Shown piece by piece: positions 1 through 13,689 of a stretch of DNA of 64,000 nt (the first letter of the stretch is position 1; every line of letters begins with the position of its first letter). Both the position numbers and the translations under genes were made by a program. The notes under the pieces were generated by a model that saw nothing but the letters and a program-made list of their open reading frames with translations, had not been told where the DNA came from and searched no databases. This DNA is from Procambarus clarkii (Eukaryota > Arthropoda > Malacostraca > Decapoda > Cambaridae), in NCBI RefSeq assembly GCF_040958095.1, contig NC_091233.1:8357777-8421776 (forward strand). The letters run 5' to 3'.

Positions 1-1099
1 CAACAGGCGGGTGTGGGGGCACCAGCAACAGGCGGGTGTGGGGGCACCAGCAACAGGCGGGTGTGGGGGCACCAGCAACAGGCGGGTGTGGGGGCACCAG
101 CAAAATGCGGGTGTGGGGGCACGAGCAACAGGCGGGTGTGGGGGCACCAGCAACAGGCGGGTGTGGGGGCACCAGCAACAGGCGGGTGTGGGGGCACAAG
201 CAACAGGCGGGTGTGGGGGCACCAGCAACAGGCGGGTGTGGGGGCACCAGCACCAGGTCGGTTTGGGGGCACCAGCACCAGGTGGGTGTAGGGGGCACCA
301 GCAACAGGTTGGTATGGGGGCACCAGCAACAGGTGGGTGTGGGGGCACCAGCAACAGGTGGGTGTGGGGGCACCAGCAACAGGTGGGGTGTGGGAGCACC
401 AGCAACAGGTGGGGTGTGGGAGGCACTATCAACAGGTGGGGTGTGGGAGACACCAGCAACATGTGCGGTGTGGGAGGCACAACAAGAGGTGGGTATCGTG
501 TGCACAAGGAACAGATGGGTGTAAGGGGCACCAGCAACAGGTGGGTGTAGGGGGCCCCTGCAACAGGTGGGTGTAGGGTTACCAGCAACAGCTGGGTGTG
601 GGGGCACCAGCAACAGGTGGGGTGTTGGGTCACCAGCAACAGGTGGGTATGGTTGCACCAGCAACAGGTGGGTGTCGGAGCAAAAGCAGCAGGTGGGCGT
701 GGAGGCACCAGCAACAGGGGGGTGTGGGGTCACCAGCAACAGGTGGGTATGGTTGCACCAGCAACAGGTGGGTGTCGGAGCAAAAGCAGCAGGTGGGCGT
801 GGAGGGCACCAGCAACAGGTGGGTGTGGTGGCACCATTAACAGGTGGGCGTGGGGGCACCTGCAACAGGTGGGTGTGGGGGCACCTGCAACAGGTGGGTG
901 TGGAGGCACCAGCAACAGGCAGGTGTGGAAACACCAGCAACAGGTTTGTGTGGAGGCACCAGCAACAGGTGGGTGTGGAGGCATCAGCAACAGGCGGGTG
1001 TGGAAGCTCCAGCAACAGGTTTGTGTCGAGGCACCAGCAACAGTTGGGTGTGGAGGCACCAGCAACAGGTGGATGTGGGGGCACCTGCAACAGGCGAGT

Positions 1100-1612
1100 G
1101 TGGGGGCACCAGCAACTGGCGGGTGTGGGGGCACCAGCAACAGGCGGGTGTGGGGGCACCAGCAACTGGCGGGTGTGGGGGCACCAGCAACTGGCGGATG
1201 TGGGGGCACCAGCAACTGGCAGGTGTGGGGGCACCAGCAACTGGCGGGTGTGGGGGCACCAGCAACTGGCGGGTGTGGGGGCACCAGCAACTGGCGGGTG
1301 TGGGGGCACCAGCAACTGGCGGGTGTGGGGGCACCAGCAACTGGCGGGTGTGGGGGCACCAGCAACTGGCGGATGTGGGGGCACCAGCAACTGGCGGATG
1401 TGGGGGCACCAGCAACTGGCGGGTGTGGGGGCACCAGCAACTGGCGGGTGTGGGGGCACCAGCAACTGGCGGGTGTGGGGGCACCAGCAACTGGCGGGTG
1501 TGGGGGCACCAGCAACTGGCGGGTGTGGGGGCACCAGCAACTGGCGGGTGTGGGGGCACCAGCAACTGGCGGGTGTGGGGGCACCAGCAACTGGCGGGTG
1601 TGGGGGCACCAG
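1100..1612 (+). repeat. Homogeneous CAACTGG-variant block 1
   Basis: About twenty consecutive 25-bp units carry CAACTGGCGG instead of CAACAGGCGG, interrupted by one CAACAGG unit near 1140. This looks like local expansion of one variant. Confidence 0.85.
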
Positions 1613-4600
1613 CACCAGGTCGGTTTGGGGGCACCAGCTCCAGGTCGGTTTGGGGGCACCAGCAACAGGTGGGTGTAGGGGCACCAGCAACAGGTTGGTG
1701 TGGGGGCACCAGCAACAGGTTGGTGTGGGGGCACCAGCAACAGGTGGGTGTGGGGGCACCAGCAACAGGTGGGTGTGGGGGCACCAGCAACAGGTGGGGT
1801 GTGGGAGCACCAGCAACAGGTGGGGTGTGGGAGGCACTATCAACAGGTGGGGTGTGGGAGGCACCAGCAACATTTGCGGTGTGGGAGGCACAACAAGAGG
1901 TGTGTGTCGGGTGCACAAGCAACAGATGGGTGTAAGGGGCACCAGCAACAGGTGGGTGTAGGGGGCCCCTGCAACAGGTGGGTGTAGGGGGCCCCTGCAA
2001 CAGGTGGGTGTGGAGGCACCAGCAACAGGCAGGTGTGGAAACACCAGCAACAGGTTTGTGTGGAGGCACCAGCAACAGGTGGGTGTGGAGGCATCAGCAA
2101 CAGGCGGGTGTGGAAGCTCCAGCAACAGGTTTGTGTGTGGAGGCACCAGCAACAGTTGGGTGTGGAGGCATTAGCAACAGGCGGGTGTTGAAGCACCAGC
2201 AACAGGTGGGTGTGGAGGCACCAGCAACAGGCGGGTGTGGGGGCACCATCAACAGGCGGGTGTGGGGGCACCAGCAACAGGCGGGTGTGGGGGCACCAGC
2301 AACAGGCGGGTGTGGGGGCACCAGCAACAGGCGGGTGTGGGGGCACCAGCAACAGGCGGGTGTGGGGGCACCAGCAACAGGCGTATGTGGGGGCACCAGC
2401 AACTGGCGGGTGTGGGGGCACCAGCAACTGGCGGGTGTGGGGGCACCAGCACCAGGTTGGTGTGGGGGCACCAGCAACAGGTTGATGTGGGGGCACCAGC
2501 AACAGGTGGGGTGTGGGAGCACCAGCAACAGGTGGGATGTGGGAGCACCAGCAACAGGTGGGAGGCACTATCAACAGGTGGGGTGTGGGAGGCACCAGCA
2601 ACATGTGCGGTGTGGGAGGCACAACAAGAGGTGGGTGTCGGGTGCACAAGCAATAGATGGGTGTAAAGGGCACCAGCAACAGGTGGGTGTAGGGGGCCCC
2701 TGCAACAGGTGGGTGTAGGGGGCCCCTGCAACAGGTGGGTGTAGGGTTACCAGCAAAAGCTGGGTGTGGGGGCAACAGGTGGGGTGTTGGGTCACCAGCA
2801 ACAGGTGGGTATGGTTGCACCAGCAACAGGTGGGTGTCGGAGCAAAAGCAGCAGGTGGGCGTGGAGGCACCAGCAACAGGTGGGTGTGGGGGCACCTGCA
2901 CCAGGTGGGTGTGGAGGCACCAGCAACAGGCAGGTGTGGAAGCACCAGCAACAGTTTTGTGTGGAGGCACCAGCAACAGTTGGGTGTGGAGGCATTAGCA
3001 ACAGGCGGGTGTTGAAGCACCAGCAACAGGTGGGTGTGGAGGCACCAGCAACAGGTGGGTGTGGGGGCACCTGCAACTGGCGGGTGTGGGGGCACCAGCA
3101 ACAGGCGGGTGTGGGGGCACCAGCAACAGGCGGGTGTGGGGGCACCAGCAACAGGCGGGTGTGGGGGCACCAGCAACAGGCGGGTGTGGGGGCACCAGCA
3201 AAATGCGGGTGTGGGGGCACGAGCAACAGGCGGGTGTGGGGGCACCAGCAACAGGCGGGTGTGGGGGCACAAGCAACAGGCGGGTGTGGGGGCACCAGCA
3301 ACAGGCGGGTGTGGGGGCACCAGCACCAGGTCGGTTTGGGGGCACCAGCACCAGGTGGGTGTAGGGGGCACCAGCAACAGGTTGGTATGGGGGCACCAGC
3401 AACAGGTGGGTGTGGGGGCACCAGCAACAGGTGGGTGTGGGGGCACCAGCAACAGGTGGGGTGTGGGAGCACCAGCAACAGGTGGGGTGTGGGAGGCACT
3501 ATCATCAGGTGGGGTGTGGGAGACACCAGCAACATGTGCGGTGTGGGAGGCACAACAAGAGGTGGGTATCGTGTGCACAAGGAACAGATGGGTGTAAGGG
3601 GCACCAGCAACAGGTGGGTGTAGGGGGCCCCTGCAACAGGTGGGTGTAGGGTTACTAGCAACAGCTGGGTGTGGGGGCACCAGCAACAGGTGGGGTGTTG
3701 GGTCACCAGCAACAGGTGGGTATGGTTGCACCAGCAACAGGTGGGTGTCGGAGCAAAAGCAGCAGGTGGGCGTGGAGGGCACCAGCAACAGGTGGGTGTG
3801 GTGGCACCATTAACAGGTGGGCGTGGGGGCACCTGCAACAGGTGGGTGTGGGGGCACCTGCAACAGGTGGGTGTGGAGGCACCAGCAACAGGCAGGTGTG
3901 GAAACACCAGCAACAGGTTTGTGTGGAGGCACCAGCAACAGGTGGGTGTGGAGGCATCAGCAACAGGCGGGTGTGGAAGCTCCAGCAACAGGTTTGTGTG
4001 GAGGCACCAGCAACAGTTGGGTGTGGAGGCACCAGCAACAGGTGGATGTGGGGGCACCTGCAACAGGCGAGTGTGGGGGCACCAGCAACTGGCGGGTGTG
4101 GGGGCACCAGCAACAGGCGGGTGTGGGGGCACCAGCAACTGGCGGGTGTGGGGGCACCAGCAACTGGCGGATGTGGGGGCCCCAGCAACTGGCAGGTGTG
4201 GGGGCACCAGCAACTGGCGGGTGTGGGGGCACCAGCAACTGGCGGGTGTGGGGGCACCAGCAACTGGCGGGTGTGGGGGCACCAGCAACTGGCGGGTGTG
4301 GGGGCACCAGCAACTGGCGGGTGTGGGGGCACCAGCAACTGGCGGGTGTGGGGGCACCAGCAACTGGCGGGTGTGGGGGCACCAGCAACTGGCGGGTGTG
4401 GGGGCACCAGCAACTGGCGGGTGTGGGGGCACCAGCAACTCGCGGGAGTGGGGGCACCAGCAACTCGCGGGTGTGGGGGCACCAGCAACTGGCGGGTGTG
4501 GGGGCACCAGCAACTGGCGGGTGTGGGGGCACCAGCACCTGGCGGGTGTGGGGGCACCAGCAACTGGCGGGTGTGGGGGCACCAGCAACTGGCGGGTGTG

Positions 4601-5790
4601 GGGGCACCAGCAACTGGCGGGTGTGGGGGCACCAGCAACTGGCGGGTGTGGGGGCACCAGCACCAGGTCGGTTTGGGGGCACCAGCACCATGTCGGTTTG
4701 GGGGCACCAGCAACAGGTGGGTGTGGGGGCACCAGCAACAGGTGGGTGTGGGGGCACCAGCAACAGGTGGGTGTGGGGGCACCAGCAACAGGTGGGGTGT
4801 GGGAGCACCAGCAACAGGTGGAGTGTGGAAGGCACTATCAACAGGTGGGGTGTGGGAGGCACCAGCAACATGCGCGGTGTGGGAGGCACAACAAGAGGTG
4901 GGTGTCGGGTGCACAAGCAACAGATGGGTGTAAGGGGCACCAGCAACAGGTGGGTGTAGGGGGACCCTGCAACAGGTGGGTGTAGGGTTACCAGCAACAG
5001 CTGGATGTGGGGGCACCAGCAACAGGTGGGGTGTTGGGTCACCAGCAACAGGTGGGTGTAGGGGGACCCTGCAACAGGTGGGTGTAGGGTTACCAGCAAC
5101 AGCTGGGTGTGGGGGCACCAGCAACAGGTGGGGTGTTGGGTCACCAGCAACAGGTGGGTATGGTTGCACCAGCAACAGGTGGGTGTCGGAGCAAACGCAG
5201 CAGGTGGGCGTGGAGGCACCAGCAACTGGTGGGGTGTTGGGTCACCACCAACAGGTGGGTATGGTTGCACCAGCAACAGGTGGGTGTCGGAGCAAAAGCA
5301 GCAGGTGGGTGTGGTGGCACCATTAACAGGTGGGTGTGGTGGCACAATTAATAGGTGGGTGTGAGGGCACCTGCAACAGGTGGGTGTGGGGGCACCTGCA
5401 ACAGGTGGGTGTGGGGGCACCTGCAACAGGTGGGTGTGGAGGCACCAGCAACAGGCAGGTGTGGAAACACCAGCAACAGGTTTGTGTGGAGGCACCAGCA
5501 ACAGGTGGGTGTGGAGACATCAGCAACAGGCGGGTGTGGAAGCTCCAGCAACAGGTTTGTGTGGAGGCACCAGCAACAGTTGGGTGTGGAGGCATTAGCA
5601 ACAGGCGGGTGTTGAAGCACCAGCAACAGGTGGGTGTGGAGGCACCAGCAACAGGTGGGTGTGGGGGCACCTGCAACAGGCGAGTGTGGGGGCACCAGCA
5701 ACAGGCGGGTGTGGGGGCACCAGCAACAGGCGGGTGTGGGGGCACCAGCAACAGGAGGGTGTGGGGGCACCAGCAACAGGCGGGTGTGGG
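1570..5790 (+). repeat. Higher-order repeat of about 4.2-4.4 kb, copy 1
   Basis: This block recurs at 6206-10583 in the same order and orientation. Matching landmarks are offset by 4636 bp (1978 to 6614), 4643 bp (2766 to 7409), 4668 bp (3669 to 8337) and 4793 bp (5107 to 9900). The last two steps are 25 and 125 bp, that is one and five units. The copies therefore diverge mainly by whole-unit gain or loss. Confidence 0.85.
4084..4660 (+). repeat. Homogeneous CAACTGG-variant block 2
   Basis: A run of CAACTGG units corresponding to the block at 1100-1612 but longer. It includes marked variants (CAACTCGCGGG near 4440-4470, CACCTGG near 4535) that also appear in the block at 8755-9450, so these two blocks share recent ancestry. 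Confidence 0.85.
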
Positions 5791-6205
5791 GGCACCAGCA
5801 ACAGGCGGGTGTGGGGGCATCAGCAACAGGCGGGTGTGGGGGCACCAGCAACAGGCGGGTGTGGGGGCACCAGCAACAGGCGGGTGTGGGGGCACCAGCA
5901 AAATGCGGGTGTGGGGGCACCAGCAACAGGCGGGTGTGGGGGCACCAGCAACAGGCGGGTGTGGGGGCACCAGCAACAGGCGGGTGTGGGGGCACCAGCA
6001 ACAGGCGGGTGTGGGGGCACCAGCAACAGGCGGGTGTGGGGGCACCAGCAACAGGCGGGTGTGGGGGCACCAGCACCAGGCGGGTGTGGGGGCACCAGCA
6101 CCAGGCGGGTGTGGGGGCACCAGCACCAGGCGGGTGTGGGGGCACCAGCACCAGGCGGGTGTGGGGGCACCAGCAACAGGCGGGTGTGGGGGCACCAGCA
6201 ACTGG

Positions 6206-9200
6206 CGGGTGTGGGGGCACCAGCAACTGGCGGGTGTGGGGGCACCAGCACCAGGTCGGTTTGGGGGCACCAGCTCCAGGTCGGTTTGGGGGCACCAGCA
6301 ACAGGTGGGTGTAGGGGCACCAGCAACAGGTTGGTGTGGGGGCACCAGCAACAGGTTGGTGTGGGGGCACCAGCAACAGGTGGGTGTGGGGGCACCAGCA
6401 ACAGGTGGGTGTGGGGGCACCAGCAACAGGTGGGGTGTGGGAGCACCAGCAACAGGTGGGGTGTGGGAGGCACTATCAACAGGTGGGGTGTGGGAGGCAC
6501 CAGCAACATTTGCGGTGTGGGAGGCACAACAAGAGGTGTGTGTCGGGTGCACAAGCAACAGATGGGTGTAAGGGGCACCAGCAACAGGTGGGTGTAGGGG
6601 GCCCCTGCAACAGGTGGGTGTAGGGGGCCCCTGCAACAGGTGGGTGTGGAGGCACCAGCAACAGGCAGGTGTGGAAACACCAGCAACAGGTTTGTGTGGA
6701 GGCACCAGCAACAGGTGGGTGTGGAGGCATCAGCAACAGGCGGGTGTGGAAGCTCCAGCAACAGGTTTGTGTGTGGAGGCACCAGCAACAGTTGGGTGTG
6801 GAGGCATTAGCAACAGGCGGGTGTTGAAGCACCAGCAACAGGTGGGTGTGGAGGCACCAGCAACAGGCGGGTGTGGGGGCACCATCAACAGGCGGGTGTG
6901 GGGGCACCAGCAACAGGCGGGTGTGGGGGCACCAGCAACAGGCGGGTGTGGGGGCACCAGCAACAGGCGGGTGTGGGGGCACCAGCAACAGGCGGGTGTG
7001 GGGGCACCAGCAACAGGCGTATGTGGGGGCACCAGCAACTGGCGGGTGTGGGGGCACCAGCAACTGGCGGGTGTGGGGGCACCAGCACCAGGTTGGTGTG
7101 GGGGCACCAGCAACAGGTTGATGTGGGGGCACCAGCAACAGGTGGGGTGTGGGAGCACCAGCAACAGGTGGGGTGTGGGAGCACCAGCAACAGGTGGGGT
7201 GTGGGAGGCACTATCAACAGGTGGGGTGTGGGAGGCACCAGCAACATGTGCGGTGTGGGAGGCACAACAAGAGGTGGGTGTCGGGTGCACAAGCAATAGA
7301 TGGGTGTAAAGGGCACCAGCAACAGGTGGGTGTAGGGGGCCCCTGCAACAGGTGGGTGTAGGGGGCCCCTGCAACAGGTGGGTGTAGGGTTACCAGCAAA
7401 AGCTGGGTGTGGGGGCAACAGGTGGGGTGTTGGGTCACCAGCAACAGGTGGGTATGGTTGCACCAGCAACAGGTGGGTGTCGGAGCAAAAGCAGCAGGTG
7501 GGCGTGGAGGCACCAGCAACAGGTGGGTGTGGGGGCACCTGCACCAGGTGGGTGTGGAGGCACCAGCAACAGGCAGGTGTGGAAGCACCAGCAACAGTTT
7601 TGTGTGGAGGCACCAGCAACAGTTGGGTGTGGAGGCATTAGCAACAGGCGGGTGTTGAAGCACCAGCAACAGGTGGGTGTGGAGGCACCAGCAACAGGTG
7701 GGTGTGGGGGCACCTGCAACTGGCGGGTGTGGGGGCACCAGCAACAGGCGGGTGTGGGGGCACCAGCAACAGGCGGGTGTGGGGGCACCAGCAACAGGCG
7801 GGTGTGGGGGCACCAGCAACAGGCGGGTGTGGGGGCACCAGCAAAATGCGGGTGTGGGGGCACGAGCAACAGGCGGGTGTGGGGGCACCAGCAACAGGCG
7901 GGTGTGGGGGCACCAGCAACAGGCGGGTGTGGGGGCACAAGCAACAGGCGGGTGTGGGGGCACCAGCAACAGGCGGGTGTGGGGGCACCAGCACCAGGTC
8001 GGTTTGGGGGCACCAGCACCAGGTGAGTGTAGGGGGCACCAGCAACAGGTTGGTATGGGGGCACCAACAACAAGTGGGTGTGGGGGCACCAGCAACAGGT
8101 GGGTGTGGGGGCACCAGCAACAGGTGGGGTGTGGGAGCACCAGCAACAGGTGGGGTGTGGGAGGCACTATCAACAGGTGGGGTGTGGGAGACACCAGCAA
8201 CATGTGCGGTGTGGGAGGCACAACAAGAGGTGGGTATCGTGTGCACAAGGAACAGATGGGTGTAAGGGGCACCAGCAACAGGTGGGTGTAGGGGGCCCCT
8301 GCAACAGGTGGGTGTAGGGTTACCAGCAACAGCTGGGTGTGGGGGCACCAGCAACAGGTGGGGTGTTGGGTCACCAGCAACAGGTGGGTATGGTTGCACC
8401 AGCAACAGGTGGGTGTCGGAGCAAAAGCAGCAGGTGGGCGTGGAGGGCACCAGCAACAGGTGGGTGTGGTGGCACCATTAACAGGTGGGCGTGGGGGCAC
8501 CTGCAACAGGTGGGTGTGGGGGCACCTGCAACAGGTGGGTGTGGAGGCACCAGCAGCAGGCAGGTGTGGAAACACCAGCAACAGGTTTGTGTGGAGGCAC
8601 CAGCAACAGGTGGGTGTGGAGGCATCAGCAACAGGCGGGTGTGGAAGCTCCAGCAACAGGTTTGTGTGGAGGCACCAGCAACAGTTGGGTGTGGAGGCAC
8701 CAGCAACAGGTGGATGTGGGGGCACCTGCAACAGGCGAGTGTGGGGGCACCAGCAACTGGCGGGTGTGGGGGTACCAGCAACAGGCGGGTGTGGGGGCAC
8801 CAGCAACTGGCGGGTGTGGGGGCACCAGCAACTGGCGGATGTGGGGGCACCAGCAACTGGCAGGTGTGGGGGCACCAGCAACTGGCGGGTGTGGGGGCAC
8901 CAGCAACTGGCGGGTGTGGGGGCACCAGCAACTGGCGGGTGTGGGGGCACCAGCAACTGGCGGGTGTGGGGGCACCAGCAACTGGCGGGTGTGGGGGCAC
9001 CAGCAACTGGCGGATGTGGGGGCACCAGCAACTGGCGGATGTGGGGGCACCAGCAACTGGCGGGTGTGGGGGCACCAGCAACTGGCGGGTGTGGGGGCAC
9101 CAGCAACTGGCGGGTGTGGGGGCACCAGCAACTGGCGGGTGTGGGGGCACCAGCAACTGGCGGGTGTGGGGGCACCAGCAACTGGCGGGTGTGGGGGCAC

Positions 9201-10583
9201 CAGCAACTGGCGGGTGTGGGGGCACCAGCAACTCGCGGGAGTGGGGGCACCAGCAACTGGCGGGTGTGGGGGCACCAGCAACTGGCGGGTGTGGGGGCAC
9301 CAGCAACTGGCGGGTGTGGGGGCACCAGCACCTGGCGGGTGTGGGGGCACCAGCAACTGGCGGGTGTGGGGGCACCAGCAACTGGCGGGTGTGGGGGCAC
9401 CAGCAACTGGCGGGTGTGGGGGCACCAGCAACTGGCGGGTGTGGGGGCACCAGCACCAGGTCGGTTTGGGGGCACCAGCACCATGTCGGTTTGGGGGCAC
9501 CAGCAACAGGTGGGTGTGGGGGCACCAGCAACAGGTGGGTGTGGGGGCACCAGCAACAGGTGGGTGTGGGGGCACCAGCAACAGGTGGGGTGTGGGAGCA
9601 CCAGCAACAGGTGGAGTGTATAAGGCACTATCAACAGGTGGGGTGTGGGAGGCACCAGCAACATGCGCGGTGTGGGAGGCACAACAAGAGGTGGGTGTCG
9701 GGTGCACAAGCAACAGATGGGTGTAAGGGGCACCAGCAACAGGTGGGTGTAGGGGGACCCTGCAACAGGTGGGTGTAGGGTTACCAGCAACAGCTGGATG
9801 TGGGGGCACCAGCAACAGGTGGGGTGTTGGGTCACCAGCAACAGGTGGGTGTAGGGGGACCCTGCAACAGGTGGGTGTAGGGTTACCAGCAACAGCTGGG
9901 TGTGGGGGCACCAGCAACAGGTGGGGTGTTGGGTCACCAGCAACAGGTGGGTATGGTTGCACCAGCAACAGGTGGGTGTCGGAGCAAACGCAGCAGGTGG
10001 GCGTGGAGGCACCAGCAACTGGTGGGGTGTTGGGTCACCACCAACAGGTGGGTATGGTTGCACCAGCAACAGGTGGGTGTCGGAGCAAAAGCAGCAGGTG
10101 GGTGTGGTGGCACCATTAACAGGTGGGTGTGGTGGCACAATTAATAGGTGGGTGTGAGGGCACCTGCAACAGGTGGGTGTGGGGGCACCTGCAACAGGTG
10201 GGTGTGGGGGCACCTGCAACAGGTGGGTGTGGAGGCACCAGCAACAGGCAGGTGTGGAAACACCAGCAACAGGTTTGTGTGGAGGCACCAGCAACAGGTG
10301 GGTGTGGAGACATCAGCAACAGGCGGGTGTGGAAGCTCCAGCAACAGGTTTGTGTGGAGGCACCAGCAACAGTTGGGTGTGGAGGCATTAGCAACAGGCG
10401 GGTGTTGAAGCACCAGCAACAGGTGGGTGTGGAGGCACCAGCAACAGGTGGGTGTGGGGGCACCTGCAACAGGCGAGTGTGGGGGCACCAGCAACAGGCG
10501 GGTGTGGGGGCACCAGCAACAGGCGGGTGTGGGGGCACCAGCAACAGGAGGGTGTGGGGGCACCAGCAACAGGCGGGTGTGGG
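6206..10583 (+). repeat. Higher-order repeat of about 4.2-4.4 kb, copy 2
   Basis: Second copy of the block at 1570-5790. Long stretches are identical, for example 9900-10157 against 5107-5364. A clear point difference is GTGTATAAGGC near 9617 against GTGTGGAAGGC near 4824. Beyond 10,583 the copies part: the first continues with CAACAGG units and the second with CAACTGG units. Confidence 0.85.
8755..9450 (+). repeat. Homogeneous CAACTGG-variant block 3
   Basis: Run of CAACTGG units in the second higher-order copy, longer than its counterpart at 4084-4660 by whole units. It keeps the rare CAACTCGCGGGAG unit (near 9230) and the CACCTGG unit (near 9328). Confidence 0.85.
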
Positions 10584-13500
10584 GGCACCAGCAACAGGCG
10601 GGTGTGGGGGCACCAGCAACTGGCGGGTGTGGGGGCACCAGCAACTGGCGGGTGTGGGGGCACCAGCACCAGGTCGGTTTGGGATCACCAGCACCAGGTC
10701 GGTTTTGTGGCACCAGCAACAGGTGGGTGTAGGGGGCACCAGCAACAGGTTGGTGTGGGGGCACCAGCAACAGGTGGGTGTGGGGCACCAGCAACAGGTG
10801 GGTGTGGGGGCACCAGCAACAGGTGGGGTGTGGGAGCACCAGCAACAGGTGGGGTGTGGGAGGCACTATCAACAGGTGGGGTGTGGGAGGCACCAGCAAC
10901 GTGTGCGGTGTGGGAGGCACAACAAGAGGTGGGTGTCGGGTGCACAAGCAACAGCTGGGTGTGGGGGCACCAGCAACAGGTGGGGTGTTGGGTCACCAGC
11001 AACAGGTGGGGATGGTTGCACCAGCAACAGGTGGGTGTCGGAGCAAAAGCAGCAGGTGGGTGTCGGAGCAAAAGCAGCAGGTGGGCGTTGAGGCACCAGC
11101 AACAGGTGGGTGTGGTGGCACCATTAACAGGTGGGTGTGGTGGCACCATTAACAGGTGGGTGTGGTGGCACCATTAACAGGTTGGTGTGGGGGCACCTGC
11201 AACAGGTGGGTGTGGGGGCACCTGCAACAGGTGGGTGTGGAGGCACCAGCAACAGGCAGGTGTGGAAACACCAGCAACAGGTTTGTGTGGAGGCACCAGC
11301 AACAGGTGGGTGTGGAGGCATCAGCAACAGGCAGGTGTGGAAGCTCCAGCAACAGGTGGGTGTGGAGGCACCAGCAACAGGTGGGTGTGGGGGCACCTGC
11401 AACAGGCGGGTGTGGGGGCACCAGCAACAGGCGGGTGTGGGGGCATCAGCAACAGGCGGGTGTGGGGGCACCAGCAACAGGCGGGTGTGGGGGCACCAGC
11501 AACAGGCGGGTGTGGGGGCACCAGCAACAGGCGGGTGTGGGGGCACCAGCAAAATGCGGGTGTGGGGGCACCAGCAACAGGCGGGTGTGGGGGCACCAGC
11601 AACAGGCGGGTGTGGGGGCACCAGCAACAGGCGGGTGTGGGGGCACCAGCACCAGGCGGGTGTGGGGGCACCAGCACCAGGCGGGTGTGGGGGCACCAGC
11701 ACCAGGCGGGTGTGGGGGCACCAGCAACAGGCGGATGTGGGGGCACCAGCAACTGGCGGGTGTGGGGGCACCAGCAACTGGCGGGTGTGGGGGCACCAGC
11801 ACCAGGTCGGTTTGGGGGCACTAGCTCCAGGTCGGTTTGGGGGCACCAGCAACAGGTGGGTGTAGGGGGCACCAGCAACAGGTTGGTGTGGGGGCACCAG
11901 CAACAGGTGGGTGTGGGGGCACCAGCAACAGGTGGGTGTGGGGGCACCAGCAACAGGTGGGGTGTGGGAGCACCAGCAACAGGTGGGGTGTGGGAGGCAC
12001 TATCAACAGGTGGGGTGTGGGAGGCACCAGCAACATTTGCGGTGTGGGAGGCACAACAAGAGGTGTGTGTCGGGTGCACAAGCAACAGATGGGTGTAAGG
12101 GGCACCAGCAACAGGTGGGTGTAGGGGGCCCCTGCAACAGGTGGGTGTTTGGGGCCCCTGCAACAGGTGGGTGTGGAGGCACCAGCAACAGGCAGGTGTG
12201 GAAACACCAGCAACAGGTTTGTGTGGAGGCACCAGCAACAGGTGGGTGTGGAGGCATCAGCAACAGGCGGGTGTGGAAGCTCCAGCAACAGGTTTGTGTG
12301 TGGAGGCACCAGCAACAGTTGGGTGTGGAGGCATTAGCAACAGGCGGGTGTTGAAGCACCAGCAACAGGTGGGTGTGGAGGTACCAGCAACAGGTGGGTG
12401 TGGAGGCACCAGCAACAGGCGGGTGTGGGGGCACCAGCAACAGGCGGGTGTGGGGGCACCAGCAAAATGCGGGTGTGGGGGCACCAGCACCAGGCGGATG
12501 TGGGGGCACCAGCAACAGGCGGGTGTGGGGGCACCAGCAACAGGCGGGTGTGGGGGCACCAGCAACAGGCGGGTGTGGGGGCACCAGCAACAGGCGGGTG
12601 TGGGGGCACCAGCAACAGGCGGGTGTGGGGGCACCAGCAACTGGCGGGTGTGGGGGTACCAGCAACTGGCGGGTGTGGGGGCACCAGCACCTGGTCGGTT
12701 TGGGGGCACCAGCACCAGGTCGGTTTGGGGGCACCAGCAACAGGTGGGTGTAGGGGGCACCAGCAACAGGTTGGTGTGGGGGCACCAGCAACAGGTGGGG
12801 TGTGGGAGCACCAGCAACAGGTGGGGTGTGGGAGGCACTATCAACAGGTGGGGTGTGGGAGGCACCAGCAACATGTGCGGTGTGGGAGGCACAACAAGAG
12901 GTGGGTGTCGGGTGCACAAGCAACAGATGGGTGTAAAGGGCACCAGCAACAGGTGGGTGTAGGGGGCCCCTGCAACAGGTGGGTGTAGGGTTACCAGCAA
13001 CAGCTGGGTGTGGGGGCACCAGCAACAGGTGGGGTGTTGGGTCACCAGCAACAGGTGGGTATGGTTGCACCAGCAACAGGTGGGTGTCGGAGCAAAAGCA
13101 GCAGGTGGGCGTGGAGGCACCAGCAACAGGGGGGTGTGGGGGCACCTGCAACAGGTGGGTGTGGAGGCACCAGCAACAGGCAGGTGTGGAAACACCAGCA
13201 ACAGGTTTGTGTGGAGGCACCAGCAACAGGTGGGTGTGGAGGCATCAGCAACAGGCGGGAGTGGAAGCTCCAGCAACAGGTTTGTGTGGAGGCACCAGCA
13301 ACAGTTGGGTGTGGAGGCATTAGCAACAGGCGGGTGTTGAAGCACCAGCAACAGGTGGGTGTGGAGGCACCAGCAACAGGTGGGTGTGGGGGCACCTGCA
13401 ACAGGCGGGTGTGTGGGCACCAGCAACAGGCGGGTGTGGGGGCACCAGCAACAGGCGGGTGTGGGGGCACCAGCAACAGGCGGGTATGGGGGCACCAGCA

Positions 13501-13689
13501 ACAGGCGGGTGTGGGGGCACCAGCAACAGGCGGGTGTGGGGGCACCAGCAACAGGGGGGTGTGTGGGCACCAGCAACTGGCGGGTGTGTGGGCACCAGCA
13601 ACTGGCGGGTGTGTGGGCACCAGCAACTGGCGGGTGTGGGGTGCACAAGCAACAGATGGGTGTAAGGTTCACCAGCAACAGGTGGGTGT

